64,000 nucleotides of DNA from Gnetum montanum (Eukaryota; Streptophyta; Gnetopsida; Gnetales; Gnetaceae). Below the pieces are notes generated by a model that made no database searches, was not told where the DNA came from, and saw nothing but the letters and a program-made list of their open reading frames with translations. The translations under genes were made by a program, and so were the position numbers. Position 1 is the stretch's first letter; each line of letters opens with the position of its first letter. This document shows, one piece after another, positions 12,017 to 25,332 of this stretch. The stretch lies in the NCBI GenBank assembly GCA_015680685.1, contig MNCI01008086.1, forward strand, positions 488,084 through 552,083, read 5' to 3'.

Positions 12017-12184
12017 AAAAGGATCATTACCAAGAGGTTTAATGCTCATCCTAAGGCAAGGTCCTCAAGAGGGTCGATAAATGAGTCAAAGCCTAACCTC
12101 TTTTGAGTGGATACATCCAGACTCAAACCCAAGTCTTATGACTTGAGAAATAAGCACCTTACCATCCTTCTAAGTGGTAGTTCC
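12017..12184 (-). repeat. SINE family 1
   Basis: Reverse copy of an approximately 168-base unit. On its own strand it starts near an A-box-like motif (agaaGGATGGTAAGG), has a B-box-like GGGTTTGAGTCTGG, and ends GATCC followed by T residues. Confidence 0.7.
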
Positions 12185-12237
12185 TTAAAGTTTATTCTTA
12201 TATTAATTAAATTTTAATTGATTTTTTAAAAAGGGAA

Positions 12238-12238
12238 N
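12238..12238. other. Ambiguous base
   Basis: Single N within AT-rich spacer; no gene affected. Confidence 0.99.
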
Positions 12239-12651
12239 GTATTTGATTGTAAATAATGTTTGGAGAATCATTTATTAAATATCAGTCTTTTTATATAATG
12301 CAAGTTTCTTCTTTAAAAATGTTAGTTATTTGAGTACTAACTTATTAGATATATATATAATAAGTTAATACGTAACTTAAGATTAGAATGACAACATATC
12401 CACTTCTAAAAATAGACTTTGTCAAACTAATAAATTTCTTTGCATCCTATACTTTTTTAACAAATTTTATTTGTTGCCTTTTCCTCCTATTATGCAACCT
12501 ACCATGTAAATTTTTTGTATTTTTACATTGATATTGATCTTCTCACATTTCAAGGGTAGATTCAACTAACCTTGCATCTTTCTCTAGCATCATATAAGCC
12601 AATGGTGTTATGCTTAGTTGAATTATGTTGGATTTTATCATAATAATGAAG

Positions 12652-12735
12652 TATTAACTTATTGGTAAGAGTCTTAGCATAGAAAATCCAAGTCGTAAGT
12701 TTAATTCCACTAAGTAACATTATGTTGTAGAAGTT
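12652..12735 (+). repeat. SINE family 2, 5' part
   Basis: Retains the A box region (TTATTGGTAAGAGTC) and B-box-like AAGTTTAATTCCA but lacks the 3' hairpin end. Confidence 0.45.
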
Positions 12736-12884
12736 TTCAAAGTGGTATCATTTGATAAATTCAAAAGGGTCTCAATTGATGAAAATAAAGAGATTCACTT
12801 TCACATTTAGTTTCAAAATATCTAAAGTTTCCACATTCTTTACTTTCTTTAGGCTTGTTCCATTTGTATATATTCTTCCATTGT

Positions 12885-13260
12885 AATATGTACATTTTAG
12901 CATCATTATAATATTATCATTTATCCCAGCAATATGAGGTCACATACAAGTGTTCCCTTTCACCACTAAGCTCCATCAAGAGATAAAGCTTGATTTATTT
13001 ATAATTTTTTCATATTTTCTCTTACCATTTCTTCCATTATCTTTGTTTGGTTTTCCTTTCAATGGGTTTGGTAGAATTATGATGTGATAACCTTTCTTAA
13101 CATATTCAGTATCTAAGCATTTTTTAACATGACTAAGCCATCTAAGACATCATTTTGCATCTTATCCATGATAAAAGACACTCTAAGTTTTCCTCTAATA
13201 TTTGTATTATGACATTCATCTCATCTTGTAATAAGAATTTGCATTTTATCATTATAATAT
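12885..13260 (-). pseudogene. RTE-type LINE remnant, 3' end of ORF
   Basis: The minus strand gives fragments that match, in order, the region after the reverse transcriptase domain of plant RTE elements: a stretch around WIRCKM, then IERKTKQR, then a final block ending near ELSGERE. Stops and frame changes are frequent. Better preserved relatives in the window are at 23942-25050 and 44395-45260. Confidence 0.45.
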
Positions 13261-13269
13261 ATACAATTT

Positions 13270-15305
13270 CTAATCATAAATTTTACTTAAGGTATCATTT
13301 ATCATGTATAGACATTTACTCTACATAATTTTGTATCATATTTTAATTAAAACTATAATTTATACAATGTCAATAATGTTCTATTGAGTGACTGATTAAT
13401 AAATCTTGTTTTATTAGTCTTGGATGGTTAAAGATACAAAAAATAGAAGTAAGACATTGGTAATATGAAACTCTACAAGTACGAACATTGTTGATAATAT
13501 AATACAAAGATTACAATATTATAGCATTAAGCTTAAATCATAGATGTGAAGGACTAGAAGAAATATGGGGGTTATCTTTGAATATTTCATTTATGATTTG
13601 CATAAATAGTGTGCTATATTGACATAATGCATTACTATTAAATAATTTTCTCTTTACATTTTTAGAAATGAAAAATTGAGTAAATATTAGAGCATTAGGG
13701 AGTTCTTGTTACTTTAAATATTGAAAAAAAAATTAGTAGCAAAAAGTTTCATTCTTTAATTTTTAATAATATATTTAAAGATAAAAAAATTTCAAAAAAA
13801 ACCCCATGTTTAGCCCAAAATAAGGGTATTGCATTGTAGAATACATTATAAATATTGTTCAATATCATGAATCATACCTCAAAAAAATATTACTAATAAG
13901 AAAAGAAAATTTAAAGTACATCACAAACTTGACATTGAGTAGGCATCATAAAAAAAATATGGAAAGAAAAAAATTTCTAATTTTAGGACTATCTACTTAG
14001 GTGTACAACCTTACAATTGATATTTTGAAAAAATAAGGGAAAATTTTAATTATTACTAGGGAGGAAGATCCTAGTCCTAACAAAATTTACATCACTTTTC
14101 AACATCCATGCTTGAACTTAAAATAGTGAAAGGATTTGAGATAGAAAGTGGGGGCTCAATACCAATATTTATTTCAAAGTAAGAAAGTGGTACTACTTGT
14201 GGAAGATTTTCACTTCATTACATGTTATTCATCTTACATTGAGAATGTTTACTATTAACTATAATCTTCTTGTCGACACTAACTTTAATTTTAAGTTAAT
14301 AATATTGTTATCAGATAAGGAACCATTTACCTTAGGAGCTATTTGCCTAATTTGCTTAATACTTTCTCTAGTACTAGTAAAATTATATATAGGAGCCTTT
14401 GTCTCTTCTAGATTCTTTATTGTCATTTGAAAATTCTTATCACTAACATTAACTTGATTTTTTCGGTCTTTGGTTTTATATCATGAATTATCATCATCTT
14501 AGTGCATTTATCCCATTTATGATGGGCTAATTAATAAGGTAGGTGAAGGATTTGACAATGGATTATTATGACGAATGGTCTACCTAATGTCATAGTACCT
14601 AAATATATATTTTTACCATGCCCCTATGTGGCATGTGATTTCATGTCATGAATAAAGCTTTTAATATTGAAAATAAGATTATATTAGAACTTTCATTCCA
14701 AATTAGCATAAAGCATAGAAGGAGAAGTAGATTTTAAAATAACATACAAACTCAAAATCATTCTAAAGTCTATATTAATGTTATAAAGATACCATGATGA
14801 TGATGATACTAACTTAAAACTTACTAAGAAAATGATAAGATAAAAAATACATGTAAAATAGATCTAACTTTATAAGAGAGTAAAGTGAATTTTTAATATT
14901 AAAAGCTTTAACTTTTTATTAAGAGAAAGCCATTAGTTTTAAAAAGATTGAATAAAAATCTAAGACTCTTTTTTTAGAGGGGATGGAATTTCTTGAAATC
15001 TTAAACTTATTGACTAGAGGTAGTTTTGCTAGTCATAGGTGGTTTAAGTTGTTAGCTAATTGTATTATTAGGTAAGAGCTTGCTAGTTCAAGTAACCTGC
15101 AAGGCATCATTATACTTCTCTATAGTTTTTCTATATCATATTGGCTATATGTCTTGGGGTATACTTATAGTCAAATTATTTTGGGTTATAATTCTTACTC
15201 TCAAAGAAACCATATGTACCTCTAAGACATATAGCCAACTGAATATTTTGGTAGAATTTGTGATGTCTTAAGTGTGATTTGAATTAAAAACTTCTTGTTA
15301 GTAAG
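13270..15305. other. AT-rich spacer
   Basis: No recognised coding sequence. The block 14540-14650 has a diverged relative at 17160-17290, so both probably belong to an unidentified old element. Confidence 0.4.
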
Positions 15306-15307
15306 GA

Positions 15308-15450
15308 ATTGGTCACTTTATTAGAGCATGTAACTTGTGATTTTCAAGTCATAGGTTCAATTCCAATGGATCTGTTAAGTTACATAATGGTCTATCCTAC
15401 TTAAGTTCTATGAAGGTATCATGTTAGTTATATGTCTTAGGGTACATATT
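15308..15450 (+). repeat. SINE family 2
   Basis: B box GGTTCAATTCCAATGG is well kept; the body ends with TATATGTCTTAGGGTACAT, matching the TATATCTTGGGGTGTAC block of other copies, but the terminal hairpin is lost. Confidence 0.5.
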
Positions 15451-15477
15451 ATTAGTGAATAATGCCTCGCTAAAGGG

Positions 15478-15644
15478 AGCACCACTTAGAATGATGATAA
15501 GATGTTTGTTCCTTAAGTCATAAGACCTAGGTTTGAGCATGGGCGTAGTTACTTGAAAGAGATTAGGATTGTGCTCATCTACTAATCCTCCCTAGACCTC
15601 ACCTTGGTGAGATGAGCATTAAACCTCTGGGTGATGATCCTTTT
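15478..15644 (+). repeat. SINE family 1
   Basis: A-box-like GAATGATGATAAGATG, B-box-like AGGTTTGAGCATGGG and 3' end GGTGATGATCCTTTT. Confidence 0.7.
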
Positions 15645-15973
15645 GATTCTACTACCTCACGAACTTTTCCATTTATCAATGTTGCTCATTGAAATTGAGC
15701 TTGTGATGTGTTTCTTTTTATATTAAAAGTTTTACTACTAGACTTACATATCATTCTATCAACTTTTCATGTTTGGTATGTGGTATGGAGGTACATATAG
15801 TAATAGTTTTGAACAACATCCTAATTTAATAATTTTAATACCTAAAATCATAAATAACATATGATTCCACCAAAGTTTCATGTTGAATTTATGCCATGAA
15901 AGGGGGTCTCAAAACCTTAAGTTTCTTAACAATATTTATTTAGAAGATATATAGTCAATACTGAACTTTATAT

Positions 15974-16139
15974 GGATCACTTGGAGTGATGGTAAGGTAC
16001 TTGCTTTTTAAGTTGTAAGATTTGGATTCAAACTTGAGTGCTGCCACTTGAAAGAGATAAGGCTATTACTCATCTATCAACCCTCCCAAGACCTCCCCTT
16101 GGTAGGATGAGTATTGAGCTACTAACTGATGGTCTTTTT
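15974..16139 (+). repeat. SINE family 1
   Basis: Begins GGATCACTTGGAGTGATGG and ends GATGGTCTTTTT. It lies 330 bases after another copy in the same orientation and directly before an opposite SINE-2 piece. Confidence 0.75.
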
Positions 16140-16149
16140 GGAACTCTAT

Positions 16150-16228
16150 ATTTTAACATTGTCCACTAGAATTGAACCTATAACCTAGAACTTCTAAATC
16201 AAGACTCTTATTACTAGGCTAACACTTC
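16150..16228 (-). repeat. SINE family 2, 5' part
   Basis: On the minus strand: A box TTAGCCTAGTAATAAGAG and B box AGGTTCAATTCTAGTGG. The 3' end is missing. Confidence 0.6.
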
Positions 16229-17004
16229 ATTATTAGATATATGACATGGAGGTACATGTAGTCATAGTTTTGATATAAAACTCCTAAATTTAATAATTTT
16301 AATATCTAAAATATCATTTTAATACTTATACTTGAATAACATAGGCTAAGTACAAGTTTGAATTAGAGGATGGGGAGGAGGAGATAGTGTTTTATATAGT
16401 AGTCTTAGTATCTTCTTGTCAATCATCTTAAAGGCAAAATCTACTTTAGAGTTTAGTCAAACTTTTATTGACTTTTCAATGGCATGTGCTCTTGACCACC
16501 TTATATATAAATTATATATAATCTAGTTTAATGCTGTTGTTGCCCTTACCATGAAGCCTTTCTTCTTTTCCTTTTCTATTTTTTTTATCTTAATTTTTGT
16601 ATCCTTCTTGTCTACTTGTTTTCCTCTTCTTTGCAGTTTGGTTTTGTGATCTTTTTTATACTATCTAGGTTCATGTTATGTTATTCCTTTATCTAGCAAT
16701 TGTGGGATATAGTAGTTTCTTATAGATAGTTTGGTTTTTTCTTAGCTACTTTTATCTATAGTTGTTTGTGTCTTTGTTATATAATTATTTGTATATTATG
16801 GTGGTATATGCAATTCAATTTAAATTCTTTAGTCAGTAGTGTTGTTTGTTCCATATTTGAGAACTTAATGTGGGGAATAGTTATTACAAAGGAAATAATT
16901 GATATAGAAGGTAGAATTTAAGATAAAGAATGTTATAGGTTTAAGTATGTGAAGTTAGGTTTGTAGGAGTTAAGTTTTTAGTATAGGGGTTGGGGGGATG
17001 TGGG

Positions 17005-17131
17005 GAGAGTGCTATGCTAAGCTCCAGGTTGTAGGTTCAATTCTGGTAGGAAATGCAAAGTTATAAAGTTCTAATTAGATATATATCTTGGGTATATTAC
17101 AATTATTTTGAGGTTTCAAAATCCCCAACAT
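17005..17131 (+). repeat. SINE family 2
   Basis: B box AGGTTCAATTCTGG, then the TATATATCTTGGGTATATT block and a degraded 3' end TTTTGAGGTTTCAAAATCCCC that still keeps the stem-forming layout. Confidence 0.6.
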
Positions 17132-17134
17132 AGG

Positions 17135-19110
17135 CTTACTTATTTAGCTAGATTTAGGGTTTGACAATGATTTTCTATGGTCAATTTTCTAACTAATGTC
17201 ATAGCTCTTAAACAAATATCATTATCATATCCTTAGATAGCATGTATTTTAGCATACTTTCTCAAGAATAAACCTATGACTTTCAAAAGCATATACCACA
17301 CATTTTAACCAAAAATATAAATAGAAAATGTGTTCATTGTTATCACAAGTAGTCTATGAAATACCAAATTTGAAATTATGTAGTAGAATTTTAGCTTAGG
17401 TACATAGATGTTCATTTTTCTAAAAGTTGCTGAAATTTATTTAAGAACTAATACATGGTAAGAATTAATGAACCTTTTAATTAAGATGTAAAGTTGTAAT
17501 ATAAAATTTCCTATCTTCACTATAAATTCTAATTAATTATTTATATCAAAGTATGCAGTTCTTAAAGTTGTGAACTAATAAATGTTGATTGAGAAGAATA
17601 CATAATGATTTTCTTAAACCCATTTAAAGTTCTTCAACCAAATTTTCATTTACATGTCAAACATTATATCCCTTGAGTTATAAAATCTTTAATATTATAT
17701 AGATATTTTTTATATTATACCTAAAAGAATGGATTTCCTACCATATTTAAGCTTTTTATTACCTAATTTAGAATTTAAACCTAGCATATGCAACCCAAAG
17801 TATCTCAAAAGATAAAGATTTAGTATATTGCTTTCTTCAAAAGATGTAAAAACAGCCATGTAAATAATCTCATTATTATAATGGTTTTTTTAAAAAATTA
17901 AAAGTAAATGTATGAAATTAAAGCTAAGGTTTTCTTACATCCAAAGATCCAAAGGATTTGTTGGACAATCATTTGTATCATGAAAATTTAATATTGACTC
18001 AAGTAGCTAACTAATATTGGATTTAACAAGAAAAGATCATATAAATCTTTTGCTGCAATATTATATTTTTGTCTTAACTATTTAGTTTGAGGGTAACTAA
18101 GTAAAACATATTGTTCATCCTCAAGATATTTTGAACCACACAACCTATATGTGCATTCTTCTCTAAGAATTTGCATCCATCTTCCACTTTCTATTCTAAG
18201 ATTATGTGAACTTAAATGAAGATTGTTAATGATAATGTGATAACTCATTGGGAGTACAACTAATAGATATTACACTTATGAATTTAATTAATTACCCCTT
18301 ATGCATTCTAAACAAAATTTTTTCTTACTTTCTACATTTGATCATAACTATTTTAGAACCTGAACCAACTTACAAATATGCTTTGGATTACTTTAAATCT
18401 ACTTCAATGATATATCCCAAGTCTTCAACCATTATATCCCTTGAAAATTTCATCCTCATTCCTTTTTGTTTTTAAAAAATTTCTTTAGAAAATTTAATTT
18501 GATTTGTTTTTGCCAACTTTTTGATATAACCAATGAAGTGACAAACAACTTTTGCTTCTAGAAGAAGGAAATTAAGCTCTAATAGAAGTATGTAATAGGT
18601 TGTTTGAACTTTTGCCTTTAATTCATCTAGTAAAAAAAATTTCTATACTCTTTCAATGATCTTCCAATTTTTAGCACTAAGTCTTCATCCTTAAATTCTA
18701 CATTCATATAACATAATAGGATAAATGACTATATGAAAGATTTGTTTTTTGAGCTTCTAAACCCAAACTTGAAATGCCTTACATTTATTTTTAATTGTAC
18801 AAACAACTTTTATTTCTGCTACTATTATATCCTTAATGCATTTATCTTATCTATAATTATTTACATATTAAAGACCCATGTATCTAAAAGAGTACATGAT
18901 TTGTATATTCTAAACATCAAATTAAAAATTATACTATGTGTTTTTTGTGTTCCATATTATCATTTTAGTTTTCTTTACTTTAACTTGCAAACCACAAAAT
19001 AATGAAAAACTATTCTAAGATTATCCCTATATACTTTCTTATATCCACTAATAGCCTCTTAAATCTATTAGACCAAACCAATTTTAAAATTTCATATTTT
19101 TCCTAATTTA
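17135..19110. other. AT-rich spacer with no identified element
   Basis: Low-complexity stretches and short ORFs without recognisable domains on either strand. Probably very old TE sequence. Confidence 0.4.
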
Positions 19111-19113
19111 GTA

Positions 19114-19186
19114 TTACCCATTGGAATTAAACTTGTGTGAGATAGAATATCCATGCTAAGAGTCTTACCACTAAACAAATACCTTA
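19114..19186 (-). repeat. SINE family 2, 5' part
   Basis: Minus strand: TTTAGTGGTAAGACTC A box followed by AAGTTTAATTCCAATGG. Confidence 0.5.
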
Positions 19187-19344
19187 TTGTTTTAAAAAAG
19201 AAATCTTTGATTATATTTGAATGTAACTAATTTTTATTCAAGTATATAATATAATTGAGAAACTTGTAAATATTAAGATGTCCTCCAAGCATCTCTTTCA
19301 TTATGTATAATATCCAAAATCTTAGAGCAAGGGAAAGAGGAGAT

Positions 19345-20060
19345 GGTGTTAGACCCCAAAAATTAAATTATATTAAGAATAATAAATGAAGTACATTAAA
19401 ATATCTCATCAATAATAAAAAAGCTTTGAAAACAACAAAGAAAAGAAAAGAACCAATGATTTTAGGAATGTCCTTTTGGGTTTTCATCCTTACAATCAAT
19501 CCTTAAAATCCAACCATGCAAGGTAGGAAAACGACAAGATTTTGACCATGTTTAGAAACATCCTTGTAGGTTTTCACTACTTACTAAAGTGTTCCTTGTG
19601 AATAACCGAAAAGAGCGATGCAAAGACATAGAAGAAACAGTAAAAACTAATACTGAGTCTTAAACATTAGCCAAGCAAATTTTCTAGCAATATTACAAGT
19701 CCAAGATTCCATTAGCTAAAGAATATTATTAACCTCCAATAAACTGTTGCTAGGCTAAGACTTGACTTGAAAAATAATAGGTTAAGTAATGTTGATGTTT
19801 TGGAGTATAGTGAACTCATCATGGGTAACTACATGATCATGAAAAATATCACATCTATTTCTCCAAATAGCATACATGGAAAAAATACAATCATAAAAAG
19901 AATGAAGAAACTCATTAACAGAATTGCATATCACACATTTAGGTTTTAGCACACCCAAATACATGAGATATTGTTCTATAGGAATACCTTGCTAAAGAAG
20001 ATACCATATGAAATGATTAATTTTTAAAAACAAGGAAGCTTTCAAAGTCTTCTAAATCTC
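19345..20060 (-). pseudogene. L1-type LINE remnant (zinc-finger C-terminus and 3' UTR)
   Basis: The minus strand from about 20045 to 19782 reads as the C-terminal zf-RVT domain of plant L1 elements: an FIWYLLQQGIP block followed by CVICNSVNEFLHSFYDC, which gives the expected C-x2-C then H and C, with IW after it. Downstream it matches the 23540-23745 segment (shared GGACATTCCTAAAA block). It ends at 19350-19370 in TTTTTGGGGTCTAACACC, the end shared with SINE family 2. Confidence 0.65.
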
Positions 20061-20865
20061 GTATGCCATTGTATTTTTGAATCATCAAGTGACCAAAAAT
20101 TCATGCATCGAATATCAATAAAAACTCCTAAGTTTAGAAAAGAGTATGCTTTCCAATTGATATAACAAAAGAAAGAGGAATCATCCACCTAGTTAAGACC
20201 AATGAAAATAGATTTAAAGGTAGCTAAAAAAGTAATTGAACCTTCAAGTTGCTGAATGATGCTCAAGAAGTTATTTCTCATGCAATTAGAAACATTATAG
20301 ATAGCTTTAAATTCAAACAAAGTCATCCCCTAATTCTATGCGTGTAGTGAGGACATAAAAAGAGTACCTTGTTGGAACCAACAAGAAGTTAATTGATTCC
20401 TTACATGTCATCAACAAAATTTTCTATCTCCTCCATATGATTTTGTATCACAAAGTTTTGGGCCACAGAAAGGAAAATCTAGAGCACTAGTCATTGATCA
20501 CATGAGTAGTTTGCATGCCCTTGTATTCAAAGGTCATGGAATGAAAGTCTAGTGTTGGTACCTCTTTGCATTTGTTATGTCACTAGCTTAAGAGCATGTG
20601 TTAGGCATTACCATATACATTGATATGCTCTTAAAAAGTGCTAAAAATGTAACACTTGAAATTAACATAATACATAATTTCAACAAGCACAAAAAACTTG
20701 AGAAGAACTATTATATTTAATATTCTTTTAATTTCTATTCATTTAAATGTCATAATGAATTTAAACTTTATTTACTATAAACTAATTAAAGCATTCACAT
20801 GTGTGAGATAATTAGCTTACATGCCATTGTATTCAAAGGTCTTAAATTCAAAGTTTGGTGTCAAC
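20061..20865. other. TE-derived spacer
   Basis: The left part probably continues the L1-type LINE. The stretch at 20400-20470 resembles 985-1020 and is likely a gag fragment. No intact gene. Confidence 0.35.
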
Positions 20866-20867
20866 TA

Positions 20868-20938
20868 GCCTAGTGGTAAGACTCTGAAAGTTCCAAGTTA
20901 TGAGTTTGATTTTGGTGGGCAATGCTAAGTTATAAATG
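20868..20938 (+). repeat. SINE family 2, truncated at the border of LTR element A
   Basis: Best-kept A box in the window (TAGCCTAGTGGTAAGACTC), B-box-like GAGTTTGATTTTGGTGG, then cut off where sequence shared with element B starts. Confidence 0.65.
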
Positions 20939-22982
20939 TTCCCTCTAACTAAGGTCCTTCTCGCTTCTCATTCTCTCCTCCATTTCGTCGGAATGGTGGT
21001 GGCTCTTCGGTGAAGGCATTCTTGTTACTTCAAGGGGATGGATTGGCCGAATGCATTAATGCGAAGTCACTGGATGTAGTTTGTTTGAGGTTGAACTTGG
21101 AATGGGATATGCTAAGTCACATTAACCATGAACTACACAAGGGGCTGTACACCACCTTGTTCTTGGGATTCCATTCCATTTTCTTATCTCCATCCTTCTT
21201 TCCATGGTTCACCTCATTGCCGATTGTATCATTAGTGTATATTTTGGTTGATGCATTGTTTTCTTTTTGGTAAATTCTTATGGTTAAGACATTAACTCTT
21301 GTTCCAAATGACATTCCTAGAGCCTACAAACTCTTTGAATGTGGGTTTTTCAGAGCATTAAGGGCATGATCCTGCTTTGGGGAGGACCCACTGACATTCC
21401 TATTTAATGCACCAGTTAAATTCTTTCCCTTAACATTTTTGCAATCAACTTTATTTTGTTCATTTCCATTTTGACATCCATTTTATCAATGTTATAGTTT
21501 TCTCTTTTTCTCCATCTTTCTTGTTCTTTATTCTTTCTCCATTCTATCGCTACCAGAGGTTTGCTCTTAGTCATGGGGGTCCAGACCCAATTTTTTTTGA
21601 TTTTCTCCTAACCCCTACACCTTCGGTAGTAACCACTATGATATCTCCAGATCCGTATCAGCCATACCACAACTCAGCCAATGGACCTTTCACTGAAGCA
21701 AGGTATCAATTGCATTATGATTCATTTACCCTTGCTAATATAAGACTGTGTTGTGTGTGTAGATGGCAATCATACAACAACAGATTGGATCTAGAGAGAA
21801 CACTTAGAATGGAGTGGTGTTGAAGTAGCTATGTAAGGAGCAAGATCAATGGTGTGTTTCCGGATGGACAACAAAAGGCGTAATCTTAGCGTTGGCAGCA
21901 GTAAAACTTCTTTCTCTCTCTCTTTCTCAACTACCAAATGAGGCCTGATGTCAAATGTATAAAGTGTTCACTCTTGTTGTTGTGAACACTAGTTTTGTCT
22001 TTTCTTATAATGATGATCCATTCACATGTCATCCCATTAGTTCCATTTGAGTCAATAATCCCATACCATCCCAATATTTTGTAAGGAACTTGAGGATGAG
22101 TTTTTATTCAGTCATGGGGGTATGATGGGATGCGATATCGCATGGGCTGCGATATCACGTACACAATATCGTGTCCGCCACGATATTGCATCCCCTGTGA
22201 TATCACGTCTTCCCCTATGATATCGCGTACGTGATATTGCAGTGCATCATCAAATCTATAAATAAGAGGCGGTTCTCCCTTGTTTCTTATTCTAGGCCTA
22301 GACCATAGCAAAACTCTGGCAGTTTTACCTCTTCAGAGATAAAATAATTTCCATGTGCCCATAGTAGGAGCTCCAAAGTGAACGGATCTTTATTCAAGCA
22401 AATATTGTACCTGAACACAAGTTTGTGTACGACAATAAAGACGAACTTCTTGGATAAACCTTGTAGTGCATGGAATAGGCTAAATAGGACTTTATTTACT
22501 GTTATTTATTGTTTACCATTTAAATGCTTTATTAGTAATTAAATCTTTCTCAACCCTTCTCTCCTAGTTAAGTGCTTCAGTACAACTGCTTTTAGCATGT
22601 GCGTTACGCTTGGTGATCCTAGCAATGACTAGCGTTTGGTAACCAAGGTTGCATCGGTTCAGGGTGTGAACAGTAAGTGGGAATGGATGCTGATGCTAGG
22701 TTAATTAAGGCTTAGCTAGTTAGTTAAAGTTAGTAATTAATCTCTTCACCCTTAACCTCGTCAACATAGGAGATAAAACAGAAAAGACATAAAAATCATA
22801 TACCTTAGACTTACTTAACCATACAACCGTTACAACTACAAGTAAGTTTGGGAAGACAACAAATGATTAACCCCAAGTGTTTCATGGGGCATTTAGGCAT
22901 TTAGTCTGTGGAGTTCGACCAGATCGCATGTGCTACGCTCATATTTGTATAGTTGAGTGTAGGGGTACCTCGCCACTTATCA
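20936..22982 (+). mobile_element. LTR retrotransposon A, 5'-truncated
   Basis: The whole interval aligns with 35565-37639 of element B: about 1.19 kb of non-coding 3' internal sequence, a polypurine tract (22113-22122), then one LTR (22123-22982). No 5' LTR, primer site or gag is present. It may be a broken insertion cut by later rearrangement. The ORF at 21521-21823 lies in this conserved block; B's equivalent is broken, so it is probably not coding. Confidence 0.8.
22123..22982 (+). repeat. LTR of element A
   Basis: Starts TGATGGGATGCGATATCGC and ends CTCGCCACTTATCA. The first 120 bases hold a series of GATATC-centred palindromes, followed by CTATAAATAAG. It matches both LTRs of element B throughout. 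Confidence 0.85.
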
Positions 22983-23540
22983 AAGGTTTTCCTATCAACA
23001 CACATCTTAAACATATGAGAAATGTTTCTTCTAATGACCTTTTTGTAGAAGTGAAGATTCATTTTTATATGTTTTTTTTAGTGTCCTATTTTTTAGCATG
23101 TTTGGAAATAAATATCTAGAATTTATATCAACTTTCAACTAAGCATCAATGAAGTCATTCTTGGTGATCAATTTTCTTTGTCTACTCCATTTCTTTGCAT
23201 TTGGTATTATCTTCGACCACTTATTCTCTAGTCTATTTGGAAACTTTGGTGTGCAGTTATTTTCCAATTGTAAGAGTATAACTATGACCTCTCTTTAGGT
23301 GTCAAATACAAAATTCTCAAAAATGTCACTTACTTTAAAAAAAAAACTCTTAGTAAAAGCTAAACAATTAATTTTTTTCTACAATAGTAATTTCTTTTTA
23401 TTTTGGATGCTCAAATATGAGAAGCTTTCAACTTTTGTTGTTATTTATTCTTTATCTTTGATTCATGTATTTTTTTTCTTTAGAAAGATCTTTTTCCTTC
23501 TCTTTATAAGAAACCCTTTAGTAAGAACTGGAAACCTATG
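22983..23540. other. AT-rich spacer right of element A
   Basis: No recognised element. The short hydrophobic ORFs here are typical of T-rich sequence. Confidence 0.4.
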
Positions 23541-23745
23541 AGGATGCTTCTAAATAAGGGTAAGGATTGATCCTTTTCCTACCCTAGAGGGAAGATTTTT
23601 TAGGATTGGTTATAAGGATGAAAACCTAAAAAGACATTCCTAAAACCATTAGGCTTTTTCTTTAGACTTTCTCTTTGATAATTTGATGTACTCTATTTTT
23701 TTAATGTTATTATTTACTTTTTGGGGTCTAACACCCCCCTCTTAA
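23541..23745 (+). repeat. L1-type LINE 3' end
   Basis: Matches the 3' UTR of the minus-strand LINE at 19345-19620 (AAAGACATTCCTAAAACCATT block) and ends TTTTTGGGGTCTAACACCCC. Only the last 200 bases are present, as expected for strong 5' truncation. Confidence 0.55.
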
Positions 23746-23759
23746 AAATTATTAAATTC

Positions 23760-23840
23760 TAAGCTAGTGTAAAAAGGCATTAAATCCAATACTTTTTGGT
23801 ATGTAGTGCAAGTTAACCAATTGGCTAACAATCCATGTTT
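23760..23840 (-). repeat. SINE family 3 fragment
   Basis: Minus strand: AATTGGTTAACTTGCAC A-box-like motif, then TTGGATTTAATGCC in the B-box position. Confidence 0.35.
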
Positions 23841-23941
23841 AAAAATGCATTATCTTTTAACTGAAGTAAATATGAGTATATTTACTCAAACATAGAATAT
23901 CCATTGACTAAAATTCATGGTATACATAATTAAAAAATCAA

Positions 23942-25050
23942 TTTGGAAAAAGTATAGGATAGAGTGCCTAAAAATATTATTTGGTGGGCCTTGAGGAGGA
24001 AAAAAATCTCTAATAAATATACTAAAGTAATTCAAGACATGTATGAAGGAGCTACCACCTCAATTAGAGTGGCCTATGGAATAACATATGATTTTCTAGT
24101 CACATTAGGTCTACATCAAGGATATGCACATAGCCCATACTTATTTGTCATTATTATAGATGAATTAACAAAGGAAATACAAGATGAAATCCTTTAATGT
24201 ACGCTATTTACAAATAATATTGTGTTGGTGGATATAACTCAAGAAAACATTACTTCCAAAATGGAGAAGTGGAGACATGCTCTAAAATTAAAAGGCTTAA
24301 AAATTAGTAAAAGTAAGATAGAATATAAGAAATGCAATTTTATTAATAACATAAATAGTGGTGAAATAAAAGTGAGAATTCAAAGCAAAAAAGTCCCTCA
24401 CTACAAACACTTTTGCTACCTAGGATCAATCCTTTGATTAGATGGTAAAATTAATAAAGACATTAGAAATATAATTGAGGTAGAATGGTCAAAATAGAAA
24501 TAGGCTAGTGGTATTCTATGTGATAAAAGAATACCAATAAAATTAAAGGGGATATTTTATAAGATAACAGTCATGCTTGCTATCTTATATGGTGTTGAAT
24601 GTTGAGCTGTATAAAAGAGGCATGAATAACAAATTAATGTGGCAAAAATGCAAATGCTTTTATGGATATTAAATGTTACTAGAAGAGATAAACTATATAG
24701 ACATTAGAAGAATATTTGAAGTGGTTTCTATTTTAGATAAGATATAAGAATGGCTACTTAGATGGTTTGGACATATGCCAAGAAGAGTAAACAATAAGCA
24801 TAGAGGTTGCTACATCACTTTTCTAGGAAAGCCACCAAAAGGAAGATCAAAGAAGACATGGAAAAAACAATCAAAGATGATTTGAAGAAACTACAAATAA
24901 ATAAATATCTTTCTCTTGAGGTCAATGGTGAAAGAGACCTCATGTGACTAACCCCATTTTCTTGGGATAAGGGTAGGATGATGCTAATGATGATGTAAGC
25001 CTTACAAGGTATGTAAGTGTGTGGGATAGGGACCACGAGTTTGGATTTAA
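23942..25050 (+). pseudogene. RTE-type LINE reverse transcriptase remnant
   Basis: Reads in order through diagnostic blocks of plant RTE reverse transcriptase: RVPKNIIWWAL, IQDMYEGATTSIRV, LGLHQGYAHSPYLFV, the catalytic block as FTNNIVLVD (24207-24233), then KGLKISKSKIEY and HFCYLGSIL. The two catalytic Asp codons (normally DD) are AAT AAT at 24213-24218. Several stops and frame changes follow, and the ORF runs out near 24950. Non-functional. Confidence 0.75.
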
Positions 25051-25304
25051 GATAAAGGTAAAGCTTCTAATGAATTTTAACAATGTAATTTAGATTGAAA
25101 TCAATTTGAAGACCTTGTAGAAAATTTATTAATGTCCTCTAGATCTCACTTAATCATGGAAGTTCACAATGACATAAAGGTTGTTAGTTATGCATTGTAG
25201 CTATTAGGTCAATATTCAAAAACTAATAAATCTTAAGGGATATTCTTGCTAGAAATTTCATGCCAAGGTGAGAACATGAAATTGTTATTTTTATTAAAAG
25301 AGTG

Positions 25305-25332
25305 TCCATATATATATATGTATGTATGTATA
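25305..25332. repeat. TA/TGTA microsatellite
   Basis: Short TATATATA run followed by TATG repeats, directly before a SINE family 1 copy. Confidence 0.8.

Noticed and set aside
21521-21823. 100-codon ORF in element A
   Set aside because: The collinear region in B is broken by stops and indels, so it is unlikely to be a conserved protein.
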